35,233 bases of DNA from an uncultured Acetobacteraceae bacterium (lineage in GTDB: Bacteria; Pseudomonadota; Alphaproteobacteria; Acetobacterales; Acetobacteraceae), in contig CAIVPZ010000016.1 of assembly GCA_903907955.1 (NCBI GenBank), positions 187,917 to 223,149 of the forward strand. Direction: 5' to 3'. The notes beneath the pieces are model-generated. The model made no database searches. It worked only from the letters and a program-made list of their open reading frames with translations, and was not told where the DNA came from. Made by a program: the position numbers and the translations under genes. The stretch's first letter is position 1. Each line of letters starts with the position of its first letter. This document shows positions 33,801 to 35,233 of this stretch, piece by piece.

Positions 33801-35233
33801 ATCTACTACAACGGCGGCGGGCTCGATACTTACGCGGGTGGGGCGGGGCAGGATACCTACCAGATCGTCTGGGGGCCGTGGATGGGCTCGGCGGCAGCCG
33901 AGATCACCGACTTCACGCCAGGTGCGGGCGGCGATGTCCTCGACATCAACAACTTCTATTCCAGCGGCGTTCCGTATGCTGCCAATCCGTTCACGGCCGG
34001 ATTCCTGCAACTGGTGTCGGACGGCAGCGGCAACACGCTGCTGCAGGCAGACTATGACGGCCCCAACACCTCCTATGGCTGGCAGACGATATTGACGCTC
34101 GACGGTGTCGCGCCGGGCTCATTCACATCGGACAACTTCGTGCCGGGCTGGTCGCCGAGCGGCACCGGCGAGACCTGGACCGGCGGGGCGACCAACGACA
34201 CCCACACCGGCACGATCAACAACGACACGTTGCTGGGTGAGGATGGCAACGACTGGCTGAATGGCGCCTGGGGCGACGATTCCGTCGACGGCGGCACTGG
34301 GTCGAACACGCTGTATGGCGACTATGGCAACGACACGCTGGTGGTGGCCGCCACCGCCACCAGCGACTATCTGAGTGCCGGCGAGGGCAACGACACGGTC
34401 ACCGGCGGCGCCGGCGGGGATACATTCTACGGCGCAGGCGGCAATGACCTGCTCGACGGCAGCAAGGCCAGCAGCGGCGACTACCTGTCTGGCGATGCCG
34501 GCAACGACACCATGCTGGGCGGCGCCGGCAACGACACGTTCTACGACTACCAGGGCAACAACAGCTTCAGCGGTGGCGACGGCGCCGATTACTTCGATTA
34601 CGTCGACTACAGCGGCGGCGCCAACACCTACACGGGCGGCGCCGGGCAGGACACCTACCACCTCATGTGGTATCCTGGGACGGGCGCGAGTGCGGCCGAG
34701 ATCACCGATTTCCAGGTCGGCCCCGGCGGCGACGTGGTTGATCTGACCTGGACGGTCAACAACGAACTCTCCGGCCATGCCTACGCGACCAACCCGTTCA
34801 CCACCGGCTACATGCAGCTGGTCGGTGACGGCAGCGGCAATACCCTGCTGCAGGTGGACGCAGACGGCGCCGGCACGTCCTATGGCTGGCAGACCATTCT
34901 GAAGCTGGACGGCATCACCTCGACATCCCTCACGCTGGAGAATTTGGGCGGCTGGTCGCCAACCGGCGCCGGTGAGACCTGGGCCGGGACGTCCGGCAAC
35001 GACACCCACACCGGCACATTGAGCAACGACACGCTGCAAGGGCAGGCCGGCAACGACTACCTGAACGGCAGTTGGGGCGACGATTCGATCAATGGCGGCA
35101 CTGGGTCGAACACGCTGTACGGCGACTACGGCAACGACACGCTGGTGGTCGATCCGACCGCGACAGCCGACTATCTGAGTGCCGGCGAGGGCAACGACAC
35201 GGTCACCGGCGGCGCCGGCGGGGATACATTCTA
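27813..35233 (+). CDS. Giant RTX protein with NIDO-like domain (5' part, runs off the window)
   Basis: At least 2,473 residues from ATG at 27813; the frame is open at the right edge. The start has only a weak Shine-Dalgarno site. Order: RTX repeats GGxGxDxLxGG (~1-135); a NIDO-like domain (~136-366: LTVGGELVNGLGGPSGFGANAIP, NNGYVTFGEGG, TITITWDDVGEYINS, KFYIAFRYETIQ); eight modules of NTAxYSxDP...VDLAxGTATDGWGNTDTLxNIQNV (27960-30900); a Tyr/Ser-rich RTX block (31320-32130, YSYGYYHSDSIEGGDGND); four modules with GGDVIDL...NPFTxGxxQLV (from 32256). The repeats bind Ca2+ and the protein is normally exported by a type I system, often as an adhesin. No T1SS genes and no C-terminus are visible here. 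Confidence 0.9.
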   Translation, partial: MPIFLNVIDGTSGNDSLTGTSGPDQINGLEGDDTLNGLAGSDTLNGGTGTNTAVYADDPATVSVDLAAGTATDGWGNTDTLLNIQNVIGSAYADSIAGDTNANLLDGGAGNDTLAGGGGADTLRGGDGNDVLYGASSTGPALTATAASYLTVGGELVNGLGGPSGFGANAIPRGDDNTYGPIDISSIFGGAGLNFFGHTVSAMTISNNGYVTFGEGGTIAPLSADLYTNYGAWAATPGGTSTGSDEVWYNLDAANHTITITWDDVGEYINSPNKNAFQLQLIGDGAGDGKFYIAFRYETIQTAYHQFGTSYFANGTNWNVFYNNGAGSAAYVASLSNGSINNTLLPTTVGNTGIAGIDVFSVFNTTPTPSLDSGAAKLLDGGAGNDLVFGAGGDDTLLGGSGDDTLIGGAGNDSIDGGTDSNTVSYAYDPAGVTVDLAAGTATDGWSGTDTIANVENVVGSSYADTIAGDAAANRLDGGAGDDSLSGGDGDDTLVGGAGNNTLAGGQGNDTYFVSSAGDVVAENVGEGFDTVYASVSYAVTAGAEIESLQANAGATGLALTGNDFNTTITGNIGNDTLTGGAGDDVLQGGAGYDSLNGGGGVNTAYYSQDPGAVIVDLAAGRASDGWGNTDILANIQNVVGSAYEDTLLGDGNDNLLQGGDGNDLLAGNAGDDTLDGGAGTNIADYRQDPNFVYVDLASGAATDGWGNQDSLVGIQWVAGSSYDDTLLGDDSDNAFMGGGGYDSLDGRGGVNTAYYSQDPNAVFVDLTNGTATDGWGNTDTLANIQNVVGSAYADTLLGDAADNLLQGDDGNDLLAGNAGNDTLDGGSGTNTADYSQDPNAVFVDLANGTATDGWGNTDTLANIQNVIGSAYDDTLLGDANDNVLAGGAGNDSLDGGGGVNTANYSASTGPVYADLGAGYADDGYGFGDTLTNIQDLIGSAQDDTLIGDGSDNLLIGNGGNDSLFGADGNDSLIGGSGDNTLDGGDGTNTVYYADGPAGVVVDLGAGTATNGWGGNDSLTNIEVVNGTAYADSLAGSAANETLFGGDGADTLDGGAGDDSLDGGSGSNLLLGGDGNDTVWSASGSDSIDAGDGNDYVNATGADTVNAGAGDDNVSMSNSSGSADGGDGADTINGSNNTQATLAGGLGADSITDNGDYQTDSLSGGDGNDTLTSYAYYTYGGSTIDGGAGDDSIYSYGYYHSDSIEGGDGNDSINETSSYSGVATIDGGAGNDTISLAVSTSGNYGAAGGLITGGAGDDSVYAWGYYDNNTINGGDGNDTINSTDYYGTGGTYDGGAGDDSIYSYSYGYYHSDSIEGGDGNDTIMSYDYYGSGCTIDGGVGNDSISAYGYYDRNTITAGAGNDTIANSSYYAATLDGGAGADSLNEYAFYGYDSVSGGDDNDTIVTSGYYGTETVDGGAGADQITVTRYYSYAGYGALVTGGDGDDTIDVPYGHSTISGGAGNDLFLDVSGPSGGGNLLTGGDGVDTYRLDAIFSGTPDVVTDFTAGAGGDVIDLTNVLTNLSGLPNGGNPFTNGFVQLVQDNNDVLVQVDHDGPGSGSAPVTVLRLQNTLVGSFTTANFNPPFPPNGTAGETLSGDAGDNSIIGTAGDDVLFGLDGNDTIDGGYGNDSIDGGNGNDSLLGGAGNDTLLGSAGNDTLVDSQGDNSLDGGDGNDLFQTVSGWAGGASTLSGGDGQDTFRLVWQPGLTADEITGFQAGSGGDVIDTGYILANDVTGYLNTTNPFIQGYMRVVSDGSGNTLLQVDTAGAATNWQTVLKLDGVTPGSLTGANFANGWSPDGTGVLIVGAVGDVTGTVNNDTILGGSGNNTLHGGYGHDSLVGADGNDLLFGDDGNDTLDGGAGRNTLYGGNGDDSLYGGTGSGHDYLYGDVGNDTLLGDANDTLVGGTGDDLLTAGAASTGDYLSGDDGNDTLIAGAGGDSLYGGYGNDSLYAGLASAGTYLQGDYGNDTMVGGAGNDTFTDYWGNNSFSGGDGNDYFQDVIYYNGGGLDTYAGGAGQDTYQIVWGPWMGSAAAEITDFTPGAGGDVLDINNFYSSGVPYAANPFTAGFLQLVSDGSGNTLLQADYDGPNTSYGWQTILTLDGVAPGSFTSDNFVPGWSPSGTGETWTGGATNDTHTGTINNDTLLGEDGNDWLNGAWGDDSVDGGTGSNTLYGDYGNDTLVVAATATSDYLSAGEGNDTVTGGAGGDTFYGAGGNDLLDGSKASSGDYLSGDAGNDTMLGGAGNDTFYDYQGNNSFSGGDGADYFDYVDYSGGANTYTGGAGQDTYHLMWYPGTGASAAEITDFQVGPGGDVVDLTWTVNNELSGHAYATNPFTTGYMQLVGDGSGNTLLQVDADGAGTSYGWQTILKLDGITSTSLTLENLGGWSPTGAGETWAGTSGNDTHTGTLSNDTLQGQAGNDYLNGSWGDDSINGGTGSNTLYGDYGNDTLVVDPTATADYLSAGEGNDTVTGGAGGDTF
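29616..30509 (+). repeat. Two tandem 447-bp units inside the RTX gene
   Basis: 29616-30062 and 30063-30509 are the same 149-codon unit, each made of two VNTAYYSQDP/GTN-ADYSQDP sub-modules. The third unit starts at 30510 and diverges. The frame is kept, so copies can be gained or lost without breaking the gene. Much of the sequence is near-identical (for example the GGCAACACCGACA...GGCGAACATCCAG block). Confidence 0.8.
33561..35233 (+). repeat. 804-bp tandem units (268 codons) at the end of the visible RTX gene
   Basis: Matching units begin near 33561, 34365 and 35169. The last 65 bases of the window (35169-35233) are identical to 34365-34429. Each unit holds RTX repeats, then GGAGQDTYxxxW, GGDVxD, NPFTxGxxQLV, SDGSGNTLLQ and WQTILxLDG. 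Internal small indels keep the frame. The array continues beyond the window, so copy number cannot be read here. Confidence 0.8.

Noticed and set aside
31533-34010. An 825-aa antisense frame over the same gene
   Set aside because: Same cause as above; composition is a mirror image of the RTX repeats.
29616-35233. Regular repeats that might look like a CRISPR array
   Set aside because: Units are 447 and 804 bp, in frame and protein-coding; no short repeats with unique spacers.
1-35233. tRNA or rRNA genes and attachment sites
   Set aside because: No tRNA cloverleaf, rRNA segment or att-like direct repeat was recognised by eye; this was not a computed search.

Overview
The window is GC-rich, densely coded bacterial chromosome. 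Protein content (LexA/CI-type S24 regulator, HIBCH-like CoA hydrolase, DUF47-PiT phosphate pair, HU with an Ala/Lys/Pro tail, Alphaproteobacteria-like intergenic signals) suggests an alphaproteobacterium, most plausibly Rhodospirillales/Acetobacteraceae. That assignment is inference from gene style; there is no rRNA or other marker here.

Region 1 (1-13.3 kb, + strand) is a contractile phage-tail module in the functional order of P2-like tails: tail tube (3' end only), tail assembly chaperone with a -1 frameshift extension (E/E'-like, slippery GGGAAAC), a small unknown, a very short tape measure (T), then U-, X-, D-, V-, W-, J- and I-like proteins. A tail fibre, a fiber-tail adaptor, a beta-helix tailspike and a miniature paralog of the tailspike head follow. 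It ends with small membrane, coiled-coil and lipoprotein genes. No capsid, terminase, endolysin or integrase gene is visible inside the window, so prophage and tailocin-like particle cannot be told apart here.

Region 2 (13.4-20.6 kb) is mixed chromosome: an FkbM-like methyltransferase (-), a MarR regulator (+), an S24 autoproteolytic repressor (-) with a palindrome in its divergent promoter region, an unknown gene, a secreted six-repeat beta-propeller, a NUDIX hydrolase, and a DUF47/PiT phosphate-uptake operon closed by a strong bidirectional hairpin.

Region 3 (20.6-24.3 kb) holds an HU-like protein with an H1-like tail, a decayed IS66 transposase end, an unexplained 15-bp inverted repeat, a well-formed candidate small RNA (promoter, 5' hairpin, CCTCC anti-Shine-Dalgarno linker, intrinsic terminator), a possible 53-aa protein with its own promoter, a methyltransferase and an enoyl-CoA hydratase/HIBCH-family gene. 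A ~94-bp element occurs twice in the window (13.5 and 23.2 kb). Each copy starts exactly 8 nt after the stop codon of a minus-strand gene and can fold into the same long hairpin.

Region 4 (24.4-35.2 kb) has an orphan ABC ATPase with substituted Q- and H-loops, then an ANL (acyl-CoA synthetase-like) protein that has lost its signature motifs. Last comes the first ~2,470 codons of a giant RTX protein with a NIDO-like domain, tandem 447-bp and 804-bp repeats and a tyrosine-rich RTX block. The RTX gene runs off the window end.
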